A stretch of 23,318 nucleotides of DNA from JAZDOT01 sp043798355 (GTDB taxonomy: Bacteria > Patescibacteriota > Gracilibacteria > Peribacterales > Peribacteraceae), in NCBI GenBank assembly GCA_043798355.1, contig JAZDOT010000035.1, positions 1 through 23,318 on the forward strand, read 5' to 3'. Below the pieces are notes generated by a model. That model was not told the origin of the DNA. It was given only the letters and a program-made list of their open reading frames with translations, and ran no database searches. The translations under genes and the position numbers were made by a program. Below, one piece after another: positions 1 to 7,619 of this stretch. Each line of letters starts with the position of its first letter. Within the stretch, counting starts at the first letter, position 1.

Positions 1-130
1 GCCCACCACACTTCGCTCTCGTTCACTTCGTTCACGAGAGCTACGCGTGGCAGGCCACTTGCTTCCAAGCGAAGTGCGCCCCGCGAAGCACCGCGGAACG
101 AAGTGGAGTGGGGCGAAGTGGGGCACATAC
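1..130. repeat. Repeat-rich spacer with a perfect hairpin
   Basis: No convincing gene lies here. A perfect 8-bp inverted repeat GCTCTCGT / ACGAGAGC sits at 15-22 and 34-41 around an 11-base loop. The loop word CACTTCGTTC (24-33) returns inverted as GAACGAAGTG at 96-105, and the heptamer CGAAGTG recurs several times between about 70 and 120. The stretch reads like decayed intergenic repeat sequence. It could also include the terminator of a gene left of the window, but no T-run is visible. Confidence 0.5.
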
Positions 131-140
131 AGATCTCCGA

Positions 141-149
141 TGCTACACT
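141..149 (+). promoter_or_regulatory. Extended -10 promoter of the cysteine-rich gene
   Basis: TG (141-142), one base, then TACACT (144-149) forms an extended -10. Seven bases follow before the ATG at 157, so transcription would begin at or next to the start codon. No good -35 is seen, which fits an extended -10 promoter. Confidence 0.5.
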
Positions 150-156
150 GTGACGG

Positions 157-1818
157 ATGCAACGAATCTGCGCGAATCAGTGGTGTCAACAGCCATTCGA
201 AATCACCGCGCGTGACCAAGCTTTCTTGGAAGAGCTCGCGCTCCTGCCCCCGAAGTGCTGTCCCGACTGCCGGTCGCTCCTGCGCTGCTCTCACCGTAAC
301 GAGAGGAGCCTCTCAAAACGCGTGTGCAGTCTCTGCAAGCAGGACATCGTTTCCATGTATAGCGCCGATACGCCCTTCCCCGTCTACTGCCACGACTGTT
401 TCTTCAGCGATCATTGGGATCCGCTGGAGTTCGCCGTACCCGTGCAGAACGACACCCCGTTCTTCCGGCAAGTGCAGGAACTCCTGAACAAAGTTCCCCA
501 CCTCTCCATCATCAATAAGCAAACGGAGAACAGCGCGTACAGCAATTATTCCTATGCAAATAAGAATTGCTACCTCACGTTCGGGAGTCACTACGAGGAA
601 GATTGCCTGTACGGAGCATACTCGACGAAGAATCGCGACTGCGTCGATTGCCTGTGGATCTACGGTGGTGAACTGCTCTACGAATGTCTCTTCTCCTGGA
701 ATTGCCATCACTCGCTCTATCTCGACCGCTGCGAGGACTGCTTCGATTGCGCGTTCTCCCGGGATCTAAAGGGCTGTAACAACTGTCTCTTCTCCGCCTC
801 TCTGCGGCAGAAACAGTTCCATATCTTCAACCAGTCGTACACGGAAGACGAGTACCGGAAGCACGTTCTCGCTTATAGGCTCGACACGTGGAGCGGACTT
901 CGGGAAGCCAAACGCATCTACACCGAAGATGTGCCGAAGCGCTTCCCCGTCCGCGCACTCATGCAGGTGCAGAGCGAAGCCTGCGAGGGCGGCACGATCA
1001 CCAACTGCAAGGAAATGCGGCGTTGCTTCTTCTGCGCGGACAGCGAGGACTGCGCGTACGGCGTACAGATCGACAACACGTTCCATGCCGCGGATATGGA
1101 CTACATGGGGTACGACCGCAGCGAACGTGTGTACCAGACCATCGGCTGCCAGGGGCTCTTCGATTGCGTCGCCTGCAATGCCTGCTGGCACGGGAGCGGA
1201 CTCTCCTCCTGCCAATTCTGCTTCTCCTGCCACGATTGCTTGGGCTGCATCTCCCTTCAGCAGAAGAAGAACTGCATTCTCAATCGGGAGTACGCGGAAG
1301 AGGAGTACCGACGACTCTTGCAACAGATCAGGGAACGCATGGAGAAAGAAGGGATCTGGGGTGATTTTTTTCCTGCAGCCCTGAGCCCTTTCGCGTACAA
1401 CGAGACGATGGCCCAAAACTGGTTCCCGCTCAGCGAAGCGGAAGCGAAGGAGCGCGGGTACCGTTGGAAGACCGGCGATGACATGCCCACTGTCGCGAAA
1501 GTGATCCATGCCCGCGATCTTCCTGAACGCATTGAAGATATCCCCGATGATGTTCTGAATTGGGCCATTCGTTGCGAGAAAACAGAGAGGCCATTCCGCA
1601 TCGTGAAGAAGGAACTGGAATTTCATCGCACGATGCGCCTCCCCCTCCCGCACGAGCATCCGGAGGAGCGCCACCGCCTGCGTCTCCTCAGACGTCACCC
1701 CCGTCGGCTCTGGAAGAGAGCGTGCGCGAAGTGCGGGAAGGAGATGGAGACGACCTACCAGCCTTCGCGGCCTGAAATCGTGTACTGTGAATCTTGCTAT
1801 CTGTCTTCCGTTTACTGA
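157..1818 (+). CDS. Cysteine-rich zinc-ribbon protein of a CPR-type family
   Basis: The protein has 553 residues, 41 of them cysteine, mostly in CxxC or CxC pairs, so it should bind several zinc ions. The N-terminus (about 1-95) holds a treble-clef-like set of cysteine pairs ending in CPDCR, followed by a RNERSL segment and a PVYC..C segment. The middle (about 125-400) is two cysteine-rich repeat arrays. Each ends in a similar segment, IFNQSYTEDEYR and ILNREYAEEEYR, which suggests internal duplication. The C-terminus (about 520-553) is a classic zinc ribbon, CAKC...CESC. I recognise this as a family common in CPR genomes and annotated only as zinc-ribbon or hypothetical protein; its function is unknown. 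There is no signal peptide or membrane segment, so it is probably cytoplasmic. The ATG at 157 is favoured because an extended -10 lies just before it. Confidence 0.85.
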   Translation: MQRICANQWCQQPFEITARDQAFLEELALLPPKCCPDCRSLLRCSHRNERSLSKRVCSLCKQDIVSMYSADTPFPVYCHDCFFSDHWDPLEFAVPVQNDTPFFRQVQELLNKVPHLSIINKQTENSAYSNYSYANKNCYLTFGSHYEEDCLYGAYSTKNRDCVDCLWIYGGELLYECLFSWNCHHSLYLDRCEDCFDCAFSRDLKGCNNCLFSASLRQKQFHIFNQSYTEDEYRKHVLAYRLDTWSGLREAKRIYTEDVPKRFPVRALMQVQSEACEGGTITNCKEMRRCFFCADSEDCAYGVQIDNTFHAADMDYMGYDRSERVYQTIGCQGLFDCVACNACWHGSGLSSCQFCFSCHDCLGCISLQQKKNCILNREYAEEEYRRLLQQIRERMEKEGIWGDFFPAALSPFAYNETMAQNWFPLSEAEAKERGYRWKTGDDMPTVAKVIHARDLPERIEDIPDDVLNWAIRCEKTERPFRIVKKELEFHRTMRLPLPHEHPEERHRLRLLRRHPRRLWKRACAKCGKEMETTYQPSRPEIVYCESCYLSSVY

Positions 1819-1857
1819 AATGTCACTCCGTTCAATCATCAACGGCTCCGCAAGATT

Positions 1858-1915
1858 CACCCTGAGCGATCCCGAGCGAGCGTAGCGAGTCGAGGGAGAG
1901 TCGAAGGACGAGGAG
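1858..1915. repeat. REP-like intergenic repeat (CCCTGAGC ... GTCGAAGG)
   Basis: This stretch opens with CCCTGAGC, has internal CGAGCGAGCGTAGCGAGTCG, and closes with GAGTCGAAGGACGAGG. It resembles a palindromic repeat often seen between genes of environmental bacteria. A relative with the same end words lies at 19447-19523. The rest of the gap to 2023 shows no gene. A TATAAT at 1920-1925 has no -35 and no downstream start. Confidence 0.45.
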
Positions 1916-2023
1916 TTTCTATAATAAGCCTTCAGGAAACCCGTCCTCAGGCTGGCAGCTGAACGCTGATCGCTGTTCGCCCGCCCTCTGCGAGGTTCGC
2001 ATCCGGCGACTGACCGCTCTCCT

Positions 2024-2470
2024 TCACTTCTCCTGTTTCACTGTCACCTTCAGCGTGAAGGAGGCCTCATTGGCGCGGATAGTCGCTTCGAACGTTCCGA
2101 GCGCTTTGATGTGCTCTTTGAGTTCAATCGTATCCGGGCTGATCTTCATGGCATGCTGATCTTCCAGGGCTTCCGCGATGTGCTTCTCCGTGATCGCAGC
2201 ATAGAGCTTCCCGGTCTTCGTTGCCTTGCGCGAGAAGACGACCTCTTTGCCACTGAGGGCGGCGGCGGCGCCGGTCTTCAGTTTCTTCTCCAGTTCGCGC
2301 TCTTCCGCGCGCTTGCGGATGGCCTCGGCGTAGCGCCGACGGACGACGGGAGTCGCCACGAGCGCCTTCTGATGCGGCAGGAGGAAGTTCAACGCGTACC
2401 CCTCTCCGACGAGCAGGAGGTCATTCTTCTTGCCGACTCCGGGAACGTCCTGGAGGAGGATGATTTCCAT
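2024..2470 (-). CDS. rplI: 50S ribosomal protein L9
   Basis: The protein has 148 residues from the ATG at 2470, the expected size for bL9. The N-terminal domain shows the family pattern MEIILLQDVPGVGKKNDLLLV followed by GYALNFLLP. A charged linking helix comes next (about 45-75), then the C-terminal domain (LSGKEVVF...KLYAAIT...). L9 binds 23S rRNA near the base of the L1 stalk. An in-frame ATG two codons upstream (2476) would add Met-Pro; the family usually starts at MxxILL, so 2470 is preferred. The gene stands alone with its own leader and promoter (2515-2543). bL9 has been reported missing from some CPR lineages, so its presence helps to place this genome. Confidence 0.96.
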   Translation of the reverse strand: MEIILLQDVPGVGKKNDLLLVGEGYALNFLLPHQKALVATPVVRRRYAEAIRKRAEERELEKKLKTGAAAALSGKEVVFSRKATKTGKLYAAITEKHIAEALEDQHAMKISPDTIELKEHIKALGTFEATIRANEASFTLKVTVKQEK

Positions 2471-2514
2471 AGGCATGAGAGGTTCGGAATCTTTGACACC
2501 CGAAAGGCCGGTGC

Positions 2515-2543
2515 ACTCTACCGATCGAAAGATGCTCCGTCAA
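2515..2543 (-). promoter_or_regulatory. Promoter of rplI
   Basis: On the minus strand TTGACG (2543-2538), a 17-base spacer and TAGAGT (2520-2515) form a good sigma-70-type promoter. The predicted start near 2508 leaves a leader of some 35 bases ending in a pyrimidine-rich CCGAACCTCTC before the ATG. No Shine-Dalgarno is present. Confidence 0.6.
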
Positions 2544-2614
2544 GGGTAAACTTTGCTTGACCCCGCTGAGTGCAAGAAAAGGACGCGGAAAGGGGATTGG
2601 TCCCATTTCCCGTG

Positions 2615-4846
2615 TCACGATGACAAACCGGTGAACGTGAGCAGCCAGGGGAAGAAGGAAAGCCATCCCTTTCCCGGTGCGAACGTGCGATCCTGTTTGG
2701 TAAACCAGCTGTGGAGCGTGAGGAACCTGTCCGAGTGAAGGGAGAGCGATCCCGGTTCCACACCGTGCACGTCCTTGCTGAGAGCGAACGTGTAGAGAGG
2801 GGAGTAGAGGAAGATGGCAGGGACATCGCTCGTGAAGATTTCGCGCAATTCCTGGAGGGATTCCTGGCGGTCTTCCTCGCTCGCGGACTGCCGGATGAAT
2901 TCCAGGAGGGTATCCGCCTTGAGGGAAGAGTACTGCGAGAGATTGTAGGCATCGATGCGGAGATCGCTCTTCTTCCCCGTGAGCTTCTGGATGCCGGCGC
3001 TGTGCCAGTACGGATAGCAGTCGAGGTTATCGAGGAGCGACTGGCCGAAGAGGAGCACGTCGTAGTCGCGCTGGAGAACGCGCTCCTCGAAAGCAGCGCG
3101 GGTGGGGGCGACTTCGACGACGACGTGGACGCCGAGTGCGGCCCACTGCTCCTTCAGGAGCGCGGCAAGTTTCGCGTACTGCGGAGGCGCATTGCTCGTG
3201 AGGAGGGTGAGAGACAGGCGTTCACCGGAATCGTTGATGCGGATATCGTAGGGGTCCGTAGAGAGACGTTGTCGGAGCATCCCGCGTTCCGTAGAGAGAT
3301 TTTGCACGGAGATGTGCTGGTCTGCAGGAAGATCGGATTGTTCTCTGCGCGAGCGCACGAAGAGCTCGAGCAGGCGTTGCTCCTCTACTGCTCTGCGGTA
3401 CTCACGGGGATCGGTCGTCCGCCAGACATAGCACGAATCGATGATTTCGCCCTTCTTCCCGACGAGTTTCACGAGGTTCTGCCCGAGGGAGAGGCTTCCC
3501 GTCCCCCTCTGCGTCGTCAGCGCGACGATCCACGTTCCCGTTGAAGAGGCGGAGTGCTGGAGCGGGCGGTCGGCCAGTGTCGCTCCCGTTCCCGCATCCG
3601 TGAGCGAGCCGGTCACCGTGAGGATGGCCCCCGTATCGAGGAGGATGACGGGATCGATGTGCAGGACGCCCACATTGTTCGCTTCGCGCATCTCGAGGAG
3701 TCTCTGGAGACGTACCTTCTCCGGCAAATTCCAGTTCGAGGAGAAGAGCGCGCCCTGGGCGGCTTCGGGGGTGTACTGGTAGCGCCAGTCTCTGAGCGTG
3801 AGTTCGAGGAACGGGGTGTCCACAATCACGGATTCGCCGATGGCTTTGACGAGAGCCTCCTTGTCCGTCCCCAGTTGCAACCCGAGCCGCAAATTCTTCT
3901 CCTGCAGTTTGGGCCGGTCGAGATTGAAGAACAGAGCCACGTACTGCGGCAGGGTGTACGTCGTTGCCCGGAAGTTTCTGGGGACGAGGGGGTCGTTGCG
4001 CTCGTTCCTCGGCACGAGGCGGACGCCGTCGAGGTTGCGGATATCGGAGAGGAGATTTTGGTAGTCGGGGAAGATCCGGAAGATGACGCGGTTCAACTGG
4101 TAGGGGGGCGGGAGGGTACGGTCAAAACGCTGGAGCGTCACTTCCGTCGAGAGTTCGGTTTCCATGAGACTCTTCCATGCGTACGGTCCGGCGCCGATCG
4201 GATGGGTGCCGAAATCAATCACCTGATCGAATTTTGACGGGGGGATTCCTTCAAAGGATCTCTTCGGGAGAAGACCCAATGTCAGATTACTGGGAAAGAA
4301 GGAATACGGTTCTTCCAGATGGAACCGGACCGTCCGGTCATCGATCTTCGTGATCGTGACACCGAGGAAGTTCTGCCGCAGCATGGCATTGGGAAACTCC
4401 GGATCCTGGATGCTCTTGAAGGTGAAGACGACGTCGTCCGCCGTGACGGGGTGCGGAGCATCGGGCGTGTGGTCATGCCAGAACAGGTCATTCTTGAGCT
4501 TCAGCGTATAGACCCGCCTGTCCGATCCCACCTGCATGGTGGCAAGATCGTCTTCGATGCGTTTCGTCTCGGGGTTGTACTTCAGGAGGCCCGAGAAGAC
4601 GAGTGAAACGATATCGCGCGAGACATCGTTCGTGACGGTGAACCATGGGATGAGAGGGCTGAGTTCACCGACGGAGCCTTCGATGTAGGTACCCCCCGTT
4701 GCCGGTTCGAGCACGGTGGAGTCCACGTAGAAGCGGCGCAAGAGCAGGGCGAAACTGACGCAGAATGCAGTGATGCAGACGAGGATGAGGATGCGTTCCC
4801 AGCGTGAAACGGACGTGAAGACCGGTGTGGGCGAAGGCACGTTCAC
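2615..4846 (-). CDS. Membrane-anchored ABC transporter substrate-binding protein, family 5
   Basis: The protein has 743 residues from a GTG start. One membrane helix (about 19-36) replaces a signal peptide and there is no lipobox, so it is probably held in the membrane with the rest outside. Residues about 48-345 match the oligopeptide/dipeptide-binding fold: entry motif near GLLKYNPETKRIEDDLA, then WHDHTPDAPHPVTADDVVFTF and the HPIGAGPY segment. The second lobe resumes near LSLTLLTSNAPPQYAKLAALLKEQWAALGVHV (about 545-575). Between them, about 380-520, is an extra piece with a beta-rich, Ig-like look, which makes the protein longer than the usual 500-600 residues. Permease and ATPase genes are not in the window. 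It follows secG by 46 bases, probably in one transcript, with a CT-rich run before the GTG. Confidence 0.85.
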   Translation of the reverse strand: MNVPSPTPVFTSVSRWERILILVCITAFCVSFALLLRRFYVDSTVLEPATGGTYIEGSVGELSPLIPWFTVTNDVSRDIVSLVFSGLLKYNPETKRIEDDLATMQVGSDRRVYTLKLKNDLFWHDHTPDAPHPVTADDVVFTFKSIQDPEFPNAMLRQNFLGVTITKIDDRTVRFHLEEPYSFFPSNLTLGLLPKRSFEGIPPSKFDQVIDFGTHPIGAGPYAWKSLMETELSTEVTLQRFDRTLPPPYQLNRVIFRIFPDYQNLLSDIRNLDGVRLVPRNERNDPLVPRNFRATTYTLPQYVALFFNLDRPKLQEKNLRLGLQLGTDKEALVKAIGESVIVDTPFLELTLRDWRYQYTPEAAQGALFSSNWNLPEKVRLQRLLEMREANNVGVLHIDPVILLDTGAILTVTGSLTDAGTGATLADRPLQHSASSTGTWIVALTTQRGTGSLSLGQNLVKLVGKKGEIIDSCYVWRTTDPREYRRAVEEQRLLELFVRSRREQSDLPADQHISVQNLSTERGMLRQRLSTDPYDIRINDSGERLSLTLLTSNAPPQYAKLAALLKEQWAALGVHVVVEVAPTRAAFEERVLQRDYDVLLFGQSLLDNLDCYPYWHSAGIQKLTGKKSDLRIDAYNLSQYSSLKADTLLEFIRQSASEEDRQESLQELREIFTSDVPAIFLYSPLYTFALSKDVHGVEPGSLSLHSDRFLTLHSWFTKQDRTFAPGKGWLSFFPWLLTFTGLSS

Positions 4847-4892
4847 AGAAGAAGATGAAGAGAGGGGAATCGCTCAATCAGGTTGAAGTTCC

Positions 4893-5108
4893 CTACACGT
4901 ACCACTGGACGATCGGGATGAGGAAGAAGAAAACGCACATCCAGATCGTGAGGACGTAGAGAACCCGTTCGGCACCTCTCCGTTGGACGAAGACCGTCCC
5001 GCCGCCTCCGAACGTTGCGGATAAACCGGATGCACGGTGCTGCAGAAGGATAGAGATGGTGATGAGGACAGCCAGCACGAGCTGGACAATGGTGAGGAAA
5101 CCGCTCAT
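4893..5108 (-). CDS. secG: Preprotein translocase subunit SecG
   Basis: The protein has 71 residues with two membrane helices (about 4-22 and 49-67). They flank the conserved cytoplasmic loop, LLQHRASGLSATFGGGGTVFVQRRGAERVL, with the glycine run typical of SecG. It assists SecYE in protein export. The frame is open further upstream, but the ATG at 5108 is chosen because it gives the normal SecG start and lies seven bases after a TACACT box. It is first of a likely two-gene unit with the substrate-binding protein. Confidence 0.93.
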   Translation of the reverse strand: MSGFLTIVQLVLAVLITISILLQHRASGLSATFGGGGTVFVQRRGAERVLYVLTIWMCVFFFLIPIVQWYV

Positions 5109-5115
5109 AGAAATC

Positions 5116-5144
5116 AGTGTACGGATAGTCGCGCCCGGCGGCAA
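5116..5144 (-). promoter_or_regulatory. Promoter of secG (leaderless)
   Basis: Minus strand: TTGCCG (5144-5139), a 17-base spacer, TACACT (5121-5116), then seven bases to the ATG at 5108. The mRNA would start at or almost at the start codon. Confidence 0.62.
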
Positions 5145-5151
5145 TGCGTTC

Positions 5152-5157
5152 TACACT
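5152..5157 (+). promoter_or_regulatory. -10 box of tRNA-Val
   Basis: TACACT lies 18 bases before the mature tRNA 5' end. Initiation near 5164 would leave a short 5' trailer. The -35 region is not convincing. It stands back-to-back with the secG promoter. Confidence 0.45.
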
Positions 5158-5175
5158 GTTTTTTGAAGTGAGCTT

Positions 5176-5253
5176 GGGTGGTTAGCTCAGTTGGTCTAGA
5201 GCGTCTGGTTTACACCCAGAAGGTCACAGGTTCGACTCCTGTACCACCCACCA
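5176..5253 (+). tRNA. tRNA-Val (anticodon TAC)
   Basis: A full cloverleaf is visible. The acceptor stem GGGTGGT (5176-5182) pairs with ACCACCC (5243-5249). The D-arm contains TAGCTCAGTTGG. The anticodon stem TCTGG / CCAGA encloses loop TTTACAC, giving anticodon TAC (5211-5213). The T-arm is ACAGG-TTCGACT-CCTGT. The discriminator is A, and the CCA end is encoded (5251-5253). Confidence 0.97.
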
Positions 5254-5294
5254 ACCTCCGCGCAGCGGAGGTTGCCCTCCGTAGCCCAGAGGGC
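5253..5294 (+). terminator. Hairpins directly after tRNA-Val
   Basis: AACCTCCG / CGGAGGTT (5253-5260, 5266-5273) is a perfect 8-bp stem with a 5-base loop starting at the last base of the encoded CCA. A second stem, GCCCTC / GAGGGC (5274-5279, 5289-5294), follows. Neither has a strong T-run, so this may be a processing or weak termination signal, or a repeat. From 5295 to 5446 I see no gene, only a lone TATAAT at 5379-5384. Confidence 0.45.
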
Positions 5295-5446
5295 GGAGGA
5301 GGGCTGCACATTTCTTGGGTCGCTGCGCTACGGTTGGCTAGCCACGTCCTTGAGAGTGCACTGTTGCTCTATTATTCATATAATGGCTCATAAAAGCCCC
5401 CATTTCCATGTTTCCTTATTTGCATCATCGCGGAATGAAATGCCAC

Positions 5447-5475
5447 TTGACACAGACTTAAATAAAGTTTAAATT
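5447..5475 (+). promoter_or_regulatory. Promoter of the LPKTG surface protein
   Basis: A consensus TTGACA (5447-5452), a 17-base spacer and TAAATT (5470-5475). The transcript would carry a leader of about 24 bases that is almost all C and T (CCCTTTCTTCCTTCCCC) before the ATG at 5506. No Shine-Dalgarno is present. Confidence 0.65.
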
Positions 5476-5505
5476 ATCTCCCTTTCTTCCTTCCCCATCT
5501 TCGCG

Positions 5506-7290
5506 ATGCCCTGTTTCCACCGCACGAAAAAGGTCTTCCTGTTTCTGACCCTCACGGCTCTCTGCCTGACATTCCTGCCGCTTTCTACGGGACCGGGTAT
5601 GCGTGCGGAAGCCCGTGTTCTGCCGGAGTGCAGCGACGGCATCGACAACGATCGGGACGGGAGGTTCGATTACCCGTATGATTCTGATTGCGGATCGGAA
5701 ATGGATGACACGGAGGGGCCGCAGACGGACGGTTTCTTCGTCGCCATCTCGGATGGAGAGGAGACGATTTCTCAGGAGGAACATCTGCTCTACACCGTTT
5801 CCATTCAGTCGGATTCCTCGGAGATGATCACGACGAACGTGTCTTTTTTGATTCCCGATTACACGGATTTCGTCACGGCGAACAGCACCTTCACAAAGCA
5901 GGGGAATCTGATTGTCTGGCGCGATACCGTCATCTTCCCCGGTTCCACCCGCACGCTGACGGCCGAGGTGGTTGTGCAGAAGGATACACGAGACGACACG
6001 CTGATCGTTGCGGAGGCAAGCGCGAAGGGTCTGACGGCGCTGGAGACCACCCGCGTGCTCCGGCGTGACGATACCGTCCCCGCGCCGCTCGCGCTCTCGA
6101 TCGATGACGGAAAGGTCTTCGCGCAACCCGATGAAATATTGCGCTACCGCATCACGGCGGACAACGCAGACTGCCCGGATCGCACGTTCACGATGCGTCT
6201 GAAGCTGCCGCCGAACCTCACGTTCCTCGGCGCCTCGGGGCAGTACCGCATGGACGGGGAAACGATCGAGTGGGCCGATCAGCCGATCAGAGCCTCTGAC
6301 GTACGCGAGTACACCGTCGATGCGGCTGTCGAACGGGATACGCCGGAGTTCACCGTTCTGAATGCCAAGGTCTCCGCCGGTCCCGCCATCGCGAGCGATG
6401 CCACCTCCGTCCTCTTTAAGACCGTACCGCCCTCCACCCTTGCCGTGAATGTGGATGACGGTCAGAGCGCCGTGAAACCCGGGCAGGAACTAACCTATGC
6501 GATTGTCATCAGGAACAATCACAGCATGCTGGCGACGAACGTGGAAGCCACCGATGCCCTGCCTCTCTACACGGAATTCGTTTCCGCAACGGAAGGCGGT
6601 GTCTGGACGGGAAAAGACATTCACTGGACGGGTCTCACCATCAGTCCGAACGGGGAGCGTTCCCTCTCGGTCACGCTGCGCGTCCGTTCCGATGCCCCGC
6701 TGGGGGAAACGCTCCGCAATTCCGTCACGGCTCTCGGGCAGACCGGCATTGATCAGACGGAGGTCTCCGATTCCGCGCTTGCCGAAGGAGCTCTGCGCGC
6801 ACCCGTCTCCGCCGTCTTGCTTCGGAAACTTGCCGATCGCACTGAAGTGCGTCCCGGAGATACGGTGGGCTATGCGATTTATCTCCAGAACACGCTCAAG
6901 AATACGATTACGAATGTCGTGATCGAAGATCGCATGGATTCCCCCTATCTCGAAGTGCTCGGCGCCGAGCAGGGGCAGATGCTAAACGGCCAATTGGTCT
7001 GGAGAGTGCCGGAGCTCGGTCCCGGCCAGACGTGGACGATCCGCTACAGCGCACGCATCCGCTCCGATGCGCCGCATGGCGTGACGGTTCCGAACGTCGT
7101 CACGGTGTCCGGCAACGGCATGGAATCCGTCTCGCTCACGGAACGCGTCACGACGACCCGCATCTCTGTGGTTGGGTCGCTCCCGAAGACGGGTGTGGCC
7201 ACCGATGCCATCGTTGCACTGCTCCTCAGCGCTCTCGCCGCAGTCCCGACGCTGGTCGTCAGCAGGCGCAGACTGCTGTTGCCCGCGTAA
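5506..7290 (+). CDS. LPKTG-anchored surface protein with DUF11-type repeats
   Basis: The protein has 594 residues. A basic start and hydrophobic helix (about 7-30) form a signal peptide. A Cys-bounded acidic segment follows, CSDGIDNDRDG...DSDC (about 44-64), which looks calcium-binding. Four beta-sandwich repeats of the DUF11 / conserved-repeat type come next (roughly 75-190, 195-300, 305-420, 430-550), each opening with a phrase like DDGxxxxxPGxxLxYxIxxxN. The end is a sortase signal: LPKTG at 559-563, a hydrophobic helix, then RRR. The protein is therefore probably exported and attached to the cell surface, where such repeats usually serve as adhesin or stalk modules. No sortase gene is in the window. 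It has its own promoter and is followed by khpA, whose promoter overlaps its 3' end. Confidence 0.88.
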   Translation: MPCFHRTKKVFLFLTLTALCLTFLPLSTGPGMRAEARVLPECSDGIDNDRDGRFDYPYDSDCGSEMDDTEGPQTDGFFVAISDGEETISQEEHLLYTVSIQSDSSEMITTNVSFLIPDYTDFVTANSTFTKQGNLIVWRDTVIFPGSTRTLTAEVVVQKDTRDDTLIVAEASAKGLTALETTRVLRRDDTVPAPLALSIDDGKVFAQPDEILRYRITADNADCPDRTFTMRLKLPPNLTFLGASGQYRMDGETIEWADQPIRASDVREYTVDAAVERDTPEFTVLNAKVSAGPAIASDATSVLFKTVPPSTLAVNVDDGQSAVKPGQELTYAIVIRNNHSMLATNVEATDALPLYTEFVSATEGGVWTGKDIHWTGLTISPNGERSLSVTLRVRSDAPLGETLRNSVTALGQTGIDQTEVSDSALAEGALRAPVSAVLLRKLADRTEVRPGDTVGYAIYLQNTLKNTITNVVIEDRMDSPYLEVLGAEQGQMLNGQLVWRVPELGPGQTWTIRYSARIRSDAPHGVTVPNVVTVSGNGMESVSLTERVTTTRISVVGSLPKTGVATDAIVALLLSALAAVPTLVVSRRRLLLPA

Positions 7291-7307
7291 GAGGGAGGAC
7301 GTATACT
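7279..7307 (+). promoter_or_regulatory. Promoter of khpA (leaderless)
   Basis: TTGCCC (7279-7284), a 17-base spacer, TATACT (7302-7307), then six bases to the ATG at 7314. The -35 lies inside the last codons of the surface protein gene. Confidence 0.62.
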
Positions 7308-7313
7308 CCGCTC

Positions 7314-7595
7314 ATGGTCGATCCCTCAACAGTACCGCAGGACATCCCGGGATATGCCTTTCTGAAGTTTGTCCTGGAGTCGATCGTGGAAGATAAGAAT
7401 GAGCTCGTCATCACGCCGAAGATCGACGATCTCGGCATCCTCCTCACGGTGAAAGTGAGCGACCGGGACATGGGCAAGCTCATCGGGAAGAACGGACAGA
7501 CCATCAAAGCTCTCCGCACGCTCATCCGGATCATCGGCGGCAATAAGGCTGAGCGCATCAATCTGAAAGTCCTCGAACCACAAGAAGCTTCTTAA
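7314..7595 (+). CDS. khpA: KH-domain RNA-binding protein KhpA
   Basis: The protein has 93 residues, a single type II KH domain. The GxxG loop that grips RNA is GKNG (58-61) within MGKLIGKNGQTIKALRTLIRII. The size and the start, with PGYAFLKFVLESIVE, match the KhpA/YlqC family. In Firmicutes KhpA pairs with KhpB/Jag and binds many RNAs, affecting cell-wall growth and division. The ATG at 7314 is preferred over the longer upstream frame because the family starts here and a TATACT box ends six bases before it. It probably shares a transcript with the next membrane gene. Confidence 0.92.
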   Translation: MVDPSTVPQDIPGYAFLKFVLESIVEDKNELVITPKIDDLGILLTVKVSDRDMGKLIGKNGQTIKALRTLIRIIGGNKAERINLKVLEPQEAS

Positions 7596-7619
7596 ACCCG
7601 TTTTCCTCCCCCCATTCCC

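Noticed and set aside
1..130. A CRISPR-like array, given the recurring CGAAGTG words
   Set aside because: The repeats are too short, irregularly spaced and partly inverted; there are no spacers of constant length.
766..1860. A 364-residue minus-strand frame opposite the cysteine-rich gene
   Set aside because: The plus-strand frame has patterned zinc-binding cysteines and a promoter; the opposite frame has neither.
1920..1925. A perfect TATAAT in the 1819-2023 gap
   Set aside because: There is no -35 at the right distance, no start codon 6-9 bases downstream and no gene to drive.
2711..4237. Two long plus-strand frames (277 and 227 residues) opposite the substrate-binding protein
   Set aside because: They are antisense to a protein with clear domain motifs; their composition is typical of shadows.
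5379..5384. A perfect TATAAT in the gap after tRNA-Val
   Set aside because: No -35 is present and the only downstream frame is a 17-codon one at 5409 with no supporting feature; a small RNA is possible but not supported.
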